Source: Maratus speciosus (lineage: Eukaryota; Arthropoda; Arachnida; Araneae; Salticidae). From it: 64,000 nt of DNA. Both the position numbers and the translations under genes were made by a program. The notes beneath the pieces are model-generated. The model did no database searches. It was not told where the DNA came from and was given only the letters and a program-made list of their open reading frames with translations. Every line of letters starts with the position of its first letter. Within the stretch, counting starts at the first letter, position 1. The stretch spans positions 32,676,852-32,740,851 of the forward strand of contig OZ010800.1 of assembly GCA_963932465.1 (NCBI GenBank), in the 5' to 3' direction. Positions 21,662 through 34,759 of this stretch are shown here, piece by piece.

Positions 21662-24063
21662 GGGTCAATCCATTTCAAGTGGTCCAGAAAATCATTAATT
21701 CGTTACTCGACCATTTTTAAAAAATCTGAAATTTTTTGTACAACAACCCTAACATGATGGAAGTTCAAAATGACTATTATTTTAATTTTATTAATTTTTG
21801 TTTGTGCATGGCGGCCATCTCTTTTTCATCGTCTGCAGCAATTTTCTCGCCGAAAGGGTTTACGGAATTGTAAATAATTCATCGTTTATTTCTCCAATTC
21901 AAGTGCGGTTTACAGCGATTTGTACAGAATACATTGGGCTAAAACTTTGGTAATAGAGTAGTTTCCGAAACTAAATGCTTATTGGAAAAATTTAGGCACA
22001 AAGTTTCAGTTTTTTTCCAAAATTTGTCCGTTTACAAGAGGAAATTTTTCTACCAAGGAAAACTGTCAACATGACATACTTTTTTTTACAAATAGGCTAA
22101 AAATACTTGTACTCACACGCCAAGTTCCAGATCTGGGACATTCTTTCTCTTCGCTAAAAAAATTCCCAAATTTTTCAAAAATGTCAAAAATCGCACTTTT
22201 GAGGCTTTGATATCTCTGGTGGGGCACGAGATAAAAATCTGAAATTCGAGTTGCTGAGAGTATTGTATGGTAGTGTTATGCACAAGAAATTTCAGGATGG
22301 AGATTTGACTACAAGCTGAGATATGGCAAGGGCAACATGTCAAAACAATACTGCCAAACTAGTGTTTTGTTGTAGTCACAGCTAAGTATTTATCTCAGAG
22401 TGTCATTTAAATTTATTTTTTTATTATCATTAAATAATAGTAACAGAAAATAAACCCTTTTGCAAAGCTTAGCAATTAATTTAAGAAATAATTATTCCTA
22501 AGTAATACATTTTTTATGGTTTCAGTAATTTTTGTTGTAGTTTTAGTAACTAAAAGAAACCTCAGCACTTTTACATAAAGAAAAAGCATATTTTTATACA
22601 AGACTTGAGACAAAAACAGAATAGGGAAAGAGAAAAGCTGTTAATGTTGACCTACTTGTTGAGCCATGATCAAACGTGTCAAAACACATTCCTGCTTGTT
22701 GGTTTAAAAACCACAATTTTAATGCTGCTTGCCAGTCCCTGAAACATGGTCCCACGATAAGTATGTTCCTGTAAATGAAACATTATACGATATTACCATG
22801 CATCAGCCTCAAGTAATTTTCAGAGCCCTTTCAGATTTCATACACTAGAAAAATGAAATTTTTGCATAAGAAGTAAGCTAGGAATTATTAATGAAGTGAG
22901 ACTCGCACATAGTGATTTTAAAGTTTATTTCTATGAGCCAGCAGGGCCAAGAACTTCAATCAAGTTATTAAGAGATGACAAGACTTGGTTTTACAAATAA
23001 AATTTTGAGAAAGATCAAAATTGTGGTTTTTAAACCAACAAGAAAGAATGTGTTTCGACACATTTGATCATGTCTCAACAAGTATGACAAAATTAACAGC
23101 CTTTCTCTTCCCCCATTCTGCTTTTGTCTTAGGTCTTGTATAAGAATAATTTTTTTTTCTTTATGTAAAAGTGTCGAGATTTCTTTTAGTTGCTAAAATT
23201 ACAAGAAAAATTACTGAAACCATACAAAGTCTTAGGCATAATTATTTTTTAAATTAATTTCTAAGCTTTGCAAAAGGCTTTATTTTCTGTTACTAATATT
23301 TAAAGATAATAAAAAAATTAATTTAAATGACACTCTGAGATAAATACTTATCTGTGACAACAACAAAACAATAGTTTGGCAGTATTGTTTTGACATGTTG
23401 CCCTTGCCATATGTCAGCTTGTAGTCAAATCTCCATCCTGAAATTTCTTGTGCATAACACTACCATACAATACTCTCAGCAACCCGAATTTCAGATTTTT
23501 ATCTCGTGCCCCACCAGAGATATCAAAGTCTCAAAAGTGCGATTTCTGACATTTTTGAAAAAATTGGGAATTTTTTTAGCGAAAAGAAAGAATGTCCCAG
23601 ATCTGGAACTTGGCGTGTGAGAACAAGTACTTTCAGCCTATTTGTAAAAAAAAAGTATGTCATGTTGACAGTTTTCCTTGCTAGAAAAAATTTCACTTGT
23701 AAACGGACAAATTTAGGGAAAAAACTGAAACTTTGTGGCTAAATTTCACCAATAAACATTTAGTTTCGGAAACTACTCTATTACCAAATTTTTAGCCCAA
23801 TGTATTCTGTACAAATTGCTGTAAACCGCACTTGAATTGGAGAAATAAACGATGAATTATTTACAATTCCGTAAACCCTTCTTGTGAGAAAATTGCTGCA
23901 GACGATGAAACAAAGATGGCCGCCATGCACAAACAAAAATTAATAAAAATAAAATAATAGTCATTTTGAACTTCCATCATGTTAGGGTTGTTGTACAAAA
24001 AATTTCAGATTTTTTAAAAATGGTCGAGCAACCAGTGCTGGACCACTTGAAATGGATTGACCC
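21662..24063. mobile_element. 2.4-kb foldback element with arms of about 1.06 kb
   Basis: The left arm (21662-22720) and right arm (about 23015-24063) are long inverted copies, both starting GGGTCAATCCATTTCAAGTG at the outer ends, with a spacer of about 290 nt. A 4-bp CTAT duplication borders the element (21658-21661 and 24064-24067). Each arm has a mirrored 76-codon open frame, which is a by-product of the inverted duplication. No transposase is present, so the element would be non-autonomous. The arms differ by scattered substitutions and small indels. Confidence 0.85.
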
Positions 24064-24067
24064 CTAT

Positions 24068-24279
24068 GTGTTTTCATATACATTTTAATGTTTAATTAAA
24101 AATAACAATAAATAAAATTATTATTCTATAATTATAAATTTACTTAAGTCAGGAAATACTTTTCATCTCATAAAAATTGATTATTTTAAGCTTAAAAGAT
24201 GTGAACAAACATTTAAGAACCCACACAACATTATTTTGGAAATGAAATATTTTCGTGGAAGGTTTTTGTGTTTTTCGAT

Positions 24280-24317
<38 letters not shown>

Positions 24318-24896
24318 CATCAGCTATTACCTAAACATTCGAGGAAAATGAACATAAATTAGGAATATTTTAATTCCAATTGATGAAAGTCTTTTCTTTC
24401 TTTCTTTTATTTTTCTCTTCATATGTCAATACATTTTTTAAAAAATCTATTGCTTATACCTTGCATAATATATCAAACTAATACAAAACTAAATAATAAT
24501 TTTCTGTTTCATGAACTTGTGTTGTTTTAGTATTATGACAGTTTTATGTTTTTTAATTTAATGGATTTTATGTGAAAATTACCCATTTCTGATAAGTAAA
24601 GTTTACAGTACGAAAATTTATTTATAAGAATACTTAATTTCATGTATACTTTAATTTTACTATTTATTATATGCAGGTTTCAAATCACTTAATATTTAAT
24701 AGGATATTTACTGTATAATTTCAAGCCCAATTAAAAATAAAAATAGAACACAACTTGAATTTGTTTTCATTTAACATTCACTTTTCTTCCACTTTAATTT
24801 AATTTTTAAATGTGGGTTTTCATTGGCACACTTATTGTTATTTATTTATTTTGAAATAATTGAAAGCAAAATAATTCAATTTACGTGTTTAAACTG

Positions 24897-24947
<51 letters not shown>

Positions 24948-25539
24948 ATAAAGTATAGTAATCATCAACAGAAAACAAAATAAATTCATGTGAAATGCGC
25001 CAAACAGCTGCAGTAAAACACATAAATTAAATATAAACCAGTATAAGATTATATTTATCCTGAACCAGCACCACCCCCCACCCTCACAGAACAAGAAAAA
25101 TAACTATGTAAACATTAAAACTATAACAAAACTAGGAAAAAATAGGAAAAATATATATATGTATATAAATATGTAATAATGTATAATGTCTTGTTTTTTA
25201 ATATATACCAAATAGATAATTGATATTGTTTCTAAATTTCAAAGTAGAATAAATATTAAAAACTGCCTACTAAAACAAATTGTAATACGTGGGATTTTTT
25301 TTTTCATTAACGAGCGAATTTTTTTTAATGTATCTTTAATTCTGATGCACATCTTCATTGACACAGTGATATTATTTCATAAATATTGTTTTTGTGTTAT
25401 CGTTATTATTGTTTCGAGTGATCGAAATTGATTAAAAAGCACTTAATTAGAGTCTTTGAACTATAAGTTTTTACTTTTTTCTTCATATGCTGTGATAATA
25501 AGTTGAAATATGGAGGAAAGAATTAATGTTTTAAATAAC
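24068..25539. other. AT-rich spacer with long poly-T and (AT)n tracts
   Basis: Contains a 37-nt poly-T run (24281-24317) and about 22 AT units (24901-24944). No supportable gene. Confidence 0.7.
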
Positions 25540-25760
25540 GCACGGCTGATCTAAGCCCCGCGTCGTGACGTCACGAAACCTTGTGTTTGGCTTGTAGTCT
25601 TGAGGCGGCTTTGCTCGACACAACGAGCACTGCCGGGCTCCAAGTCTCCTTTTCCACTTAAGGGACCGGTTTCGGAAGCGAGCGAAGGCTGTGGCTAGCC
25701 AGATTGTTCGACGAGTTTGTTCGACAAATAAACTCGACATTACTTAGAGTGTCTGCAACA
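25540..25760 (+). repeat. LTR- or promoter-like GC-rich fragment related to the 18.9-20.8 kb island
   Basis: Contains GTGACGTCAC (25565-25574) and a 25-nt stretch (25589-25613) identical in inverted orientation to 20696-20720, then GC-rich sequence and an AATAAA at 25727-25732 followed by a T-rich stretch. The arrangement (CRE-like box, conserved block, polyadenylation signal within about 170 nt) resembles a compact or solo LTR, but I cannot define both termini or a target duplication. Confidence 0.45.
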
Positions 25761-26308
25761 AATAAAAACTGGCATAGAGTAGCAGACAGCGATCGCCTTT
25801 CATGATAAAAGATATCTTTTGCAAGATGGAATAACCAGCTTAGTATGTGTACACTGTGAAATTTATCAAGATTGTAATGAAAGTTCATTTGCATTTCTGT
25901 AATGAAGAATTATCAAAATAAACTTGTTCTGTAAATAAACCTTTCTTGTAAATACACCTTTTTTTTAAAAAATTAACAATTGTTAATTTTTTATACCTGT
26001 TCTTACTTGAAACTTTTTCACAAACCATTCGTATGTAATGTTTAATATGTATACATATTTTCATATATGTTTACACACGCACGCATATGAGCACATTTAT
26101 ATACAATTTTTTCACATGCTTAAAGCACTCGTGTATACTTGTAAATACTTTTGCTAATGTGAAAAATTTTTAAAGAGATTTTTTTTAACATAATTTATGC
26201 AAGGTAATTTTTTGAAAACTTCTTCTAAATTTGTTAATTTTTTTAAATTTGTTAAACTTTTTTTTCATTTGTTAAAACTTTTTTTTAACATTTGTTAATT
26301 TGTTTTTA
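25761..26308. other. AT-rich spacer
   Basis: No gene-like trace. Repeated TTTGTTAA-like words near 26225-26305 continue again after 28865, showing that the element at 26309-28866 was inserted into them. Confidence 0.6.
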
Positions 26309-28866
26309 GGGTTCCGTACTTCAAAAGTAAAAACGGAACCATTATAAGATCACTCCTGTGTCTGTCCGTCTGTCTGTCTGTCTGTCTGTCTGTCACAGCC
26401 ATTTTACTCGCAAACTATGGAACGTGGAAAGTTCAAATTCGGGGAAGTAATAAAGACCATTGATCCACATATTTTCAGATTAATAAACATTGATAAATAT
26501 ATTTAGTAAAAAAAGGGTCTAATTATGCTACTTGAAAAAAAATATTTTCTTTGTATATCATATGGGTTATCCTTTGAAAGCTTTTGTAACGCTGAACTCA
26601 AAAATACATTCAATTTAATTTTAGGTATTATATTTTCAAAGATATTGTTGAAAATGTAGCGCAAAAATATGTTCCCCTCCATCTAATTCCGAATCTACTG
26701 AAACTAAAATTATGAAAAAATTAGAGGTATTTATTAGAGGTTAATTTAAACCTTGTAGGAAAATTATAGCGATTACCCTAGGTCACATAGTTTTTGAGTA
26801 ATTAACATTTTTCTGTTATACAAAAATTTTGATTTACGGGCATTCAGAAAAATTGTTGAGCATCGCTGAATATACCTATCGTTGCAGAAGAATAAAAGCA
26901 TTGTTGATAACGATTTCCGAAGAAAATCATCGGTAATTAGCCGAGATATTAACCCTTAAATGTACGGTCAGTTTGGACACACACAAGGACAGGGGTGGCG
27001 TACTTTATGCCTAGTTAACTTTTAATGATATATATGTGTAATGCAATGTCTAGTAACATTATAAAAGCAATAAACGTCAAATTGTTAAAAGCATACTATT
27101 TTAAGGGGTCTCGGGACTCTAAAAAGTTGAAAAAATGAAAAAAAGACCATATTCAACATTTAATGTCTTAAAATGTATATGATTTTAAAACACAATTTTA
27201 ATTGGGATGAAAGATATATGTATGTTCTTTCGTTTCATGTATTTAAAAAACTGCAAGATACAGAATTAGTATTTATAAGGGGCTCGAAACTGTTAGACAT
27301 TTATCGAACAAAAAATTGGCATAACAGTTTACGCGCAGGATTACAAAATAAATATTGCAACTAGAATGAAAATTTTGATGCTTACTTATACTTCAGATTG
27401 TGATAATTTCCCTGAACTTAAATAAATTTGCATTTAAAGCATTTTTATATTTTTAATGCAATGTTGCATTTAGCTAATACAACATTTTGAAAATTTCAAC
27501 AGTAAAATCACCTAAAAAAATATTTTTTTTGAACAATAAAAGGGAAATTTTAGGTTCAGTTTATGCAGACTAACATGAAATATATGTTTTGAAATTTTCA
27601 TGAAAAATTATTCAGAAATTTTTGAGGTATCCTGCGCGTTATGCCCAAAAAACGCCATTTGGAAAATAATGACTTTAAAGTTTCGGAAACGCCGCTTCAG
27701 CTATTGAGCGTATATAATTCTAAAAGCCAAAACATCTGTTCTAATGGGAATTTCAAGGAAACAATTATATCAAAATATTCAGAAAAGATAGGAGTTTAAC
27801 ATCTAAAAAAATTAAAATTTCTTAGATTTTGAAGCTTTAAGAGTCCTGCGATCACTTAATCCTTTCCAGCACGGAGTAATTCTATTTATAAACTTATAAA
27901 ATAATGAACTGACACCAGAATTTATAAACGAATTTATTAGTAAATGGGAACTTGCTTTCTTTTCAAGTACATGATAAAAGGAAAATTTTAATTAAATATT
28001 CTTGGTGCCGTTTGTCTGTTTTGGAATTAAAATTAGGTGTCCGTTATTTAAGGGCATCGACCTCGAAAGATTTAATTAGAATGAATCGCATAAATACTGT
28101 GGGATTCGCGATAGTTTGCATTGATCGTATCTCTCAATACGCCTCGAGTGACTTCAAAAGTTAATTAAACACCTATCTGGAAAAACGCGGCACTGACCAA
28201 GGTGGCGTTGCACCTTTGAGACCTCAATTCGAAGCGCACTTAGCATAATGCCAAATTTAAACTTTGAACAAAGGTTTTGTTTTAGCTGCACTGTACACTG
28301 TTAAAAATTTGCAGCATTCTGGCATGTCATTTGACCGTTTTTCCCGAAAACGGTTACACAACCGTGAATTTTACACTATTCTGACCATATTATTGTCCAT
28401 TTTATGGTCAGAATATAGTTAAATTATGGTTATGAAACCGTTTTTTTGAAAAAACGATCGAATGACCTTCCAGAATGCTGCAAAATGTTTAACAGTGTAG
28501 AAATAAAGGTTATTACTACGCTGAATATAGTTTCATGAAATGCCAAATGAAGTTTAACTATGCACTGCTTTTATTGTCAATGCCGAATTAAGTTCATCAT
28601 AAACAGATTAGGATAACATTAAAAAAAGAGTTATACCAATAGCTATATTTGATATTATTTAGGTTCCATATCTCATTGAACTTTCATGGTATACCCATTT
28701 ACACTTTTCTAATATATACAGTTTTACCCAACCCTACGTTGTATAGTTTATTACAAAGTCTTAGTATTCTTTTAGCAACTTTTTTTTTATATATAATACA
28801 ATTACAATTTCATATATTTATTCTACGGCAACCTCTGTGTGCGAGTAATGCTCGCACTTGACCGTT
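26309..28866. mobile_element. Dispersed repeat of about 2.55 kb with GGTTCCGT start and terminal GC hairpin
   Basis: The left end has an inverted motif GGTTCCGT...ACGGAACC (26310-26340) followed by a (TGTC)n tract (about 26359-26394). The right end has a perfect 7-bp hairpin GTGCGAG-TAATG-CTCGCAC (28839-28857) then TTGACCGT. I recall very similar start and end words from repeats abundant in insect genomes, especially Lepidoptera; that is memory, not a search. The interior has no protein domain. A separate MITE is nested at 28296-28497. The flanks on both sides share TTTGTTAA-rich sequence. Confidence 0.55.
28296..28497. mobile_element. ~200-bp hairpin MITE flanked by TA
   Basis: Almost the whole unit folds on itself: the ends CACTGTTAAA and TTTAACAGTG, then inverted GCAGCATTCTGG / CCAGAATGCTGC, and a mirrored centre around TTCTGACCAT. 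TA dinucleotides lie immediately outside (28294-28295 and 28498-28499), the Tc1/mariner target. It has no coding capacity. Confidence 0.8.
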
Positions 28867-28942
28867 TATTTAAATTGTTAATTTCATTTGTTAGAGGATT
28901 TTTTTTAAATTTATTAATTTTTTTTTTTAATTTAATGTGTTA

Positions 28943-28988
<46 letters not shown>

Positions 28989-31735
28989 AGGGTGTTAATT
29001 TGGTGAAATTTTTTTGAAGTAAGGTAAATTTTCTAAAAGTTTTCTTTCAAGTAACGTAATTTTTCTAAAACTTTTTCAATGAGATGTAATTTTTTTAAAA
29101 ATTTATAAATAAATCAGCTTGTAAAAATATATCATTACACCCCATCACACAAATTATTTTTTTATTTTGTTTATGTTTATCATAAAACTTGAAACTTTTC
29201 TATTTTAACACAACAATCCAAAATAATAAAAATATACCGCCAAATTGAGCTACAGCGAAGATGTATATAGAACCCCTTTGAAACTAGAACAAAATTTCCT
29301 GGCGTTTAAATTTTCTGTAAATTTCTTTATAACGGGTAACAAAAAACTTAAATTATTTCCGTGATTAAATTTAGTTGTATCTATAGTTATCTACCGGGCG
29401 GTACTTAATCACTATTTATCTTTTTTAACCACACTGAAAATGTATGAAATTAATAAATCAATAATTTTGTAAGACGTAAAATTGAAAAAAAAAAAAAATC
29501 TGAGTTCTAAATATATCATCCTTGTATTCAAACCCTTAAACGTATATAATATGTATGCCTGTTTAAATTAATTAATACCGCATCAAAAACTTTAAATTTA
29601 TATCTTTTGTGCATACGTGTAAAACAAATATCTCCCTATTCTAAAAAAAGGAAACTAACGCTGCCACCGCCGCTATCAATGAATTTTGTGTGACAGGAGG
29701 TCTTTCTTCGCTAATATTAAGAAAATTACTGCATACAAAAATATTAACATGGGTAATACCATAGATAAAATTTTGATAAACACGTTGAAGCAAGCAGTTT
29801 TTAAATCAAAGAGTAATTTTAAGATATGTTTAATGTTAAAGTTGGTCAAAATCGTTCCATTCAAAAAGAGATATAGAAGCCAAAACTATACCGAGAAATA
29901 AATGCTTTTATTAATGATATTCATTAGAAACTCAAAGACTGCATTTATTTTTTATTTATTTTTATTTTTTGAGGGTTTATTTAAATTTTAAATTCAAATT
30001 TATAGTATTTCCAGCGATATTTTTTACGTATTTAAAAAAAAGTTAGTAAGTTAAATTATTGCCAATTTATAAAACAGCGCAAATAATAATATTTCCTTAC
30101 GATTAAAAATGCATTCACACGTGACTATTATAAACATAAAAAACTCTTTCACCTAATATTTAAATGAATACGTGTTAAAAGCAGAAAATAAATTGAAAAT
30201 TACGTTATAAAAATTGTTTTTTTCAGAAGCTTTTAAAAAAGAAAGAAAACTACTATAAAATAATCAATTATTTAATATGTGTTAAAAGCAGTAAATGGGG
30301 AAATGACGTCCTATTTCAAATGTCCAAAAAATAACATTGCTAAACAGTTTAAATTAAAAAATATATTTACACGTACATGAGAGATTTATTTCATATTTCG
30401 CGATAATATTTTAAACTGTTGCTGCCAATTCCAAGACAGCGCAAATAATATTACTTTTCTAACAATAAAAATATTTTCATGTGAATATTACAAAGATAAA
30501 GAAAATTACCCCAGATTTAAAACGTTAAATTTAAAATCCGTTTTTAAAAAAATACCGGGAAGGAAAGACTCTACTGGCTAAGTTTATTTTTAGCGAATTT
30601 TCAAATATTTAACTAATCCTATTTCATCAATCACGAAAAGAGCAATTAATAGTAGCTGATTCGGCTTTAAAATCCCTCAGTAAAAGGAAAGGGCATGGAA
30701 ATCCGTTTACAGGGAGATCGCTACTGTTTATTTAAATTTAATTCAATCTTCCGTAATCTTTTTAACGCACATCACGTTAACAGGCTTTTAGAATCTGAAC
30801 GGGTGTTGACGAGCTTAGCTCACAGGGGGCAAAGCCCCCTCGTTACAAAAAAAAAAAAATTAAATTTGAAAAACTGTCGCTTTTTTTCAACGAAAAGAAA
30901 GTCTGGATTTGGTTCATATCTGGAGTATGCAGTACTCTGTAAAATTACTTAAAAATAAAAGCAGTTCAAAGCATTCATGAGAGGTGCATTATCGCTATGA
31001 CAACAGAACTGCTTAAAAGCAAGTAAACCTTATTACGCTGAAAAGTTTAAAATTTCCATCTTTATAAGATATCATACTATCTATGTTTATATTTGATTTG
31101 AAGTGCATCGATTGAGGTTTATAGAATGCCTAAAACTATTTATAATATTATACGAGATAGTAAGACACAAATTGTTATTTTTGTTTTAAAATATTCGACT
31201 ATGAAACAAGTGAACAGATTCTCTTAGTACTACGTAGAAAATACAAAACTACATAACAGTCAATAGGTTTATCGAAATTTCAAAGTGCATTATGTTTTGT
31301 TCTCCGAATTTCTGCTGAAAAAAGTACCTGTAGACGATATAAAATTTGACAAATTCTGGTAAAAATATAATGAAAGAGTGACATTTTCACACAAAGGAGA
31401 CCTAAAAACATTTTTCATATAACAGTACTCGCAGATTATTCCCATCTGCGCATTGGTCAAGTTTTAAAAAAAAGTACATAGACTATAAAAGAATTTTTAT
31501 TTCCCAACTTCAAGAGACTACTTTGAGAAAGACCAAAGCGTTACTTTTGGACAAATTTATTCCATTATTTTAAAATGTCTAAACCATCTAGTAACGTTCA
31601 AATATGAAATCTTTATTCAGTTTTGAAATAACTCTTTATAAAATTTTCGAATAGAGTTGAAAAGTTTTTACGATTTCTGTTATGATTCGGTTATTTCTCT
31701 ATGCATCCGTCGTGCTTTAACTCTCATACATAATC
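28867..31735. other. AT-rich stretch with poly-T run and a GC hairpin; no gene
   Basis: A 39-nt poly-T run lies at 28947-28985. A perfect GGGGGC-AAA-GCCCCC hairpin lies at 30825-30839, followed by TCGTTA and a poly-A run, which looks like the tail of an interspersed repeat. Open frames here are short and without domains. Confidence 0.6.
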
Positions 31736-31739
31736 TTAA

Positions 31740-32313
31740 GGGGGCCAGGTAAGCAAAATTTGAGAAAAATTCGATTTTTACTTTTGTATATCATTAAATA
31801 ATTTAAACTTTTATCTTTCCAACGATGTGTCACACATGTTTATACATTAAAAAAAGAAGTATTGGAATTATTCATTCTTTCTAAGAGTACTTCGCAGCTT
31901 AATGGCCATTTAATTCTTTAATTGACTTTTTCTCAAAACTTTGATTTTTCATGTTTGTGTTCCTTTTTTTTAATATCTATTAAACTTAAGAACTCAATTT
32001 TTTAAATAATTTTATTATGTTATATTGTATACTTTAAAACAGGGATTTAATGACTTTTGAGAATTATTTATTTTAGGTAGATAGAATTTAGGTAGAATCT
32101 TCCCAAAAATGCTAAGTTAAAAATACTTTCAATAAATAATTAATAATTAATTTTCAGGTTCACTTAAACAGGAAATGGTCTGTTAAAATTCCTAAAGCAT
32201 GTTACTCAATATCCTCTAAAAATTCTAGACCTCTATCTTTCACCATTTCTGAGAAAAAGGTACATAAAGTTTGAGTATTTTAACATGGCGGAGATGGGGC
32301 TTACCCGGTCCCC
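31740..32313. mobile_element. 574-bp TTAA-flanked non-autonomous element
   Basis: The ends GGGGGCCAGGTAAGC and GCTTACCCGGTCCCC are inverted copies with a few mismatches, bordered by TTAA (31736-31739 and 32314-32317). The TTAA target is that of piggyBac-type (and some Kolobok) elements. No ORF of note. Confidence 0.72.
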
Positions 32314-32356
32314 TTAAATTTACATGCAATTTTTTATGTTATGGAATTTTACTGTA

Positions 32357-33282
32357 AGGTAAAGCAAGGAGAGATTGGGCGGGAGGAGAGATAGGGCACA
32401 ATGAGATTCTACGGGAAGGAGTAGTGTGCACGCGCAGAGACTCCAAGTAGTTGTACAGCATCATTAGTGCAGTATCTGCATGAATTTGCACATTAATTGT
32501 TCCAAGCGTATCGGATAAAGCATTTCTTTTTTTTTTATTTGTTTTTCCAAAGTAAGTGCTTGAATTTTCGTAACTGTTCGCCAGAATTTTTATAGCATGT
32601 CAGTAGTACAAAATATTTTCAACTTAAACGATTTCTTATGAACTACTAACCCAGACTAAGATAAGAACACCAAAAATTCATTTTAGACGTGGCCACGTTT
32701 AAATAAAACGCCGCACAATCTCTCCTACCAAAATAGGAGAGTTTGCGCATCAGCTACTTAGGAGAGATGGCGCATTTTGCCATAAGTTTCAGTGCTAAAA
32801 GAGATTACGCAGCTTATTGATAAATTTTCATGAATTGCATACGTGTAAAACATGTGAATGAATCAATTTTGAAATAATTTCGGAAAAACACATAATTTTA
32901 GAAACTAAATTTGGCAACAAATTAATTTGCAAAAAAAAAAAAAAAAATACTTTTGCAGATAAAAATTTAATTATTAAATTCATAAGACAGTTGTTATCAA
33001 ATTAATTTTATGTAATTATATTTGTTAATAAATTAATAATATATTTATTAATAAATTAATTAAATATTTATATATATATTATAATTTATGAACACGTAAT
33101 TTGCTAATAAGTTAATTTTGTTAAAAAAAAAAAAAAATCCTAATAACACCTACAATGTTATGGAAAAGCTTTTACACATTCCAAGTAGTTTAATGTCATC
33201 TAAATCAAAAGGAAACAGAGTGCAACTAATGTTAGTGATCTACAAAATATACATGAAAAAAGACTTAAGAAGTATGCCGCTA

Positions 33283-33315
<33 letters not shown>

Positions 33316-34032
33316 CCGAAAGTAAAGTGCTTTCAGAAAAAGTGGGATAAAAAAAACTCAAGGAGAAAAAACACGAAGATCAATGAGGATGAGTGCATTG
33401 AATGTCTGGAACTGTACTATGAGACAACTTCGAACACTGACTATTGTGGATGACGACAACATTTGCTAGCAAACAAAATACATTGAAACAGTGGAAGTGA
33501 AAATGATGTAGTTTTCAAGTTAAACATGTTATCATGTATATTAATGTTATTTTCTAATCCTAGTAGGGCTTACTTTTACTGATATTTAAATTTTCTTCTT
33601 AAATTAAAATTCTTTAACTGTTTTTAAAATTCTTTCTTTTTTTATTATTTAAACATTAGGTTGAAATATTCACTCCTAATACAATAATATTTACTCACAG
33701 AAAGCGTACAACAATGTCAGTAAAGTATAATTATTATTGTTAAGAATTTAATTGTAGTTATTATTAATAAAAATCTCTCCTTCCATATACGCAATCTCTC
33801 ATACCCATGTGCGCAATCTCTCCTATCCTGTAAGGAGAGATTGCGCAAAATAGTTTTTTTGGTTTTATTGCTGCTGTTCTATTAAATTTCAGCATAACAA
33901 CAAAATAATAATAGAAATGCACAGAGAACAAATGGAGTTAAAATTATTCATGCACAGTTTAGCAAAAAAATTATATTTAGATTTCTCTTTATTATTCTTT
34001 TGAAATGTGCACAGGCTCTCCTAGCTTTACCT
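32357..34032. mobile_element. 1.68-kb TA-flanked element with repeated GGAGAGATTGCGC motifs, pogo/Tigger-like
   Basis: The ends AGGTAAAGCAAGGAGAG and CTCTCCTAGCTTTACCT are inverted copies, bordered by TA (32355-32356 and 34033-34034). Near both ends and at about 32715-32780 and 33780-33848 the motif GGAGAGATTGCGC recurs in both orientations, forming palindromes around it. The only long frame (33118-33453) ends with KINEDECIECLELYYETTSN, which resembles the Cys-rich C-terminal region of pogo/Tigger transposases. This suggests an internally deleted pogo-type element. Confidence 0.65.
33118..33453 (+). pseudogene. Possible C-terminal remnant of a pogo-type transposase
   Basis: A 111-codon frame with a lysine-rich middle created partly by a poly-A tract (33284-33314). 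The tail DECIECLELYYETTSNTDYCG has the spacing of the first Cys pair of the zinc-finger-like module that ends many pogo/Tigger transposases, but the second half of that module and the catalytic DDE domain are absent. It sits centrally in a TA-flanked element. It could also be chance open frame; confidence is low. Confidence 0.3.
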
Positions 34033-34034
34033 TA

Positions 34035-34759
34035 GACTGTTTGAAATTGAACATTTAGTGCGTCCGTTCATAGTTTGTTTACATGAGTATGCAGAGGAAT
34101 TAGGTAACATCATGTTCTATAGGGAAACATAGATTGCGTAGTATTTTAATGATGTTATGTTTATTCTAATATAATGACATTAATATGCATCACTGTGGTT
34201 GCCTAAAAATTGCTTTTTGTACAGTTTAGAACAAATAATATTGAAATTCTCATACTTGCGGCGCAAGAAAATTATATTACATTATGTTCTTTATGAAAAG
34301 TGCGTTTGAAGTGCGTTTAAACAACGGTACTCCAGACATAATGGTTCCTTACGGTACTCCAGGCGTAATGGAAATGATATGGAACACTGAGGTGTACTAC
34401 TACACATGTTCTATAGCTTATACAGTTTTTAGCATTTATTGGTCCTTAACAGTGACACTCAGAAAGTTATGGTCACAAGAAAGACTATTACCGATTACTA
34501 TCGGAAGTATTCTTTTAAATCCTGAAAATTTGAAAGTTATTCTCATTACATTAAAAACATCGGAAAAAAGACAGCTCTGAAGTCAAAACTGCATATATAT
34601 TAATCGTACAATGTTAATGCTGAAATCTGGCGTAAATTGACACAGCTGCGCAATCTTGTAGATGAGGTTGATAATGCAAATACGCGGGGTTTTAGTATGA
34701 CGTCATATATGACAGAATATCTACTATCTGCGCATCCTTTGCGCAGATTTTCTGAATCT
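34035..34759. other. Spacer with a 98-codon open frame of unknown meaning
   Basis: A frame at 34284-34580 (plus strand) contains a duplicated word (GTPDIMVPYGTPGVME) and a hydrophobic stretch. No family is recognised, there is no splice or start context, and a chance origin is likely. A short inverted repeat (CTGCGCA...TGCGCAGA) lies at 34729-34748. Confidence 0.35.

Noticed and set aside
22113..22343. 76-codon frame in the foldback arm, mirrored at 23390-23620
   Set aside because: Identical only because the arms are inverted copies. Substitutions between arms show no codon pattern and there is no domain.
34284..34580. 98-codon frame with duplicated GTP words and a hydrophobic stretch
   Set aside because: Not recognisable and lacks exon signals; kept only as a note in the spacer entry.
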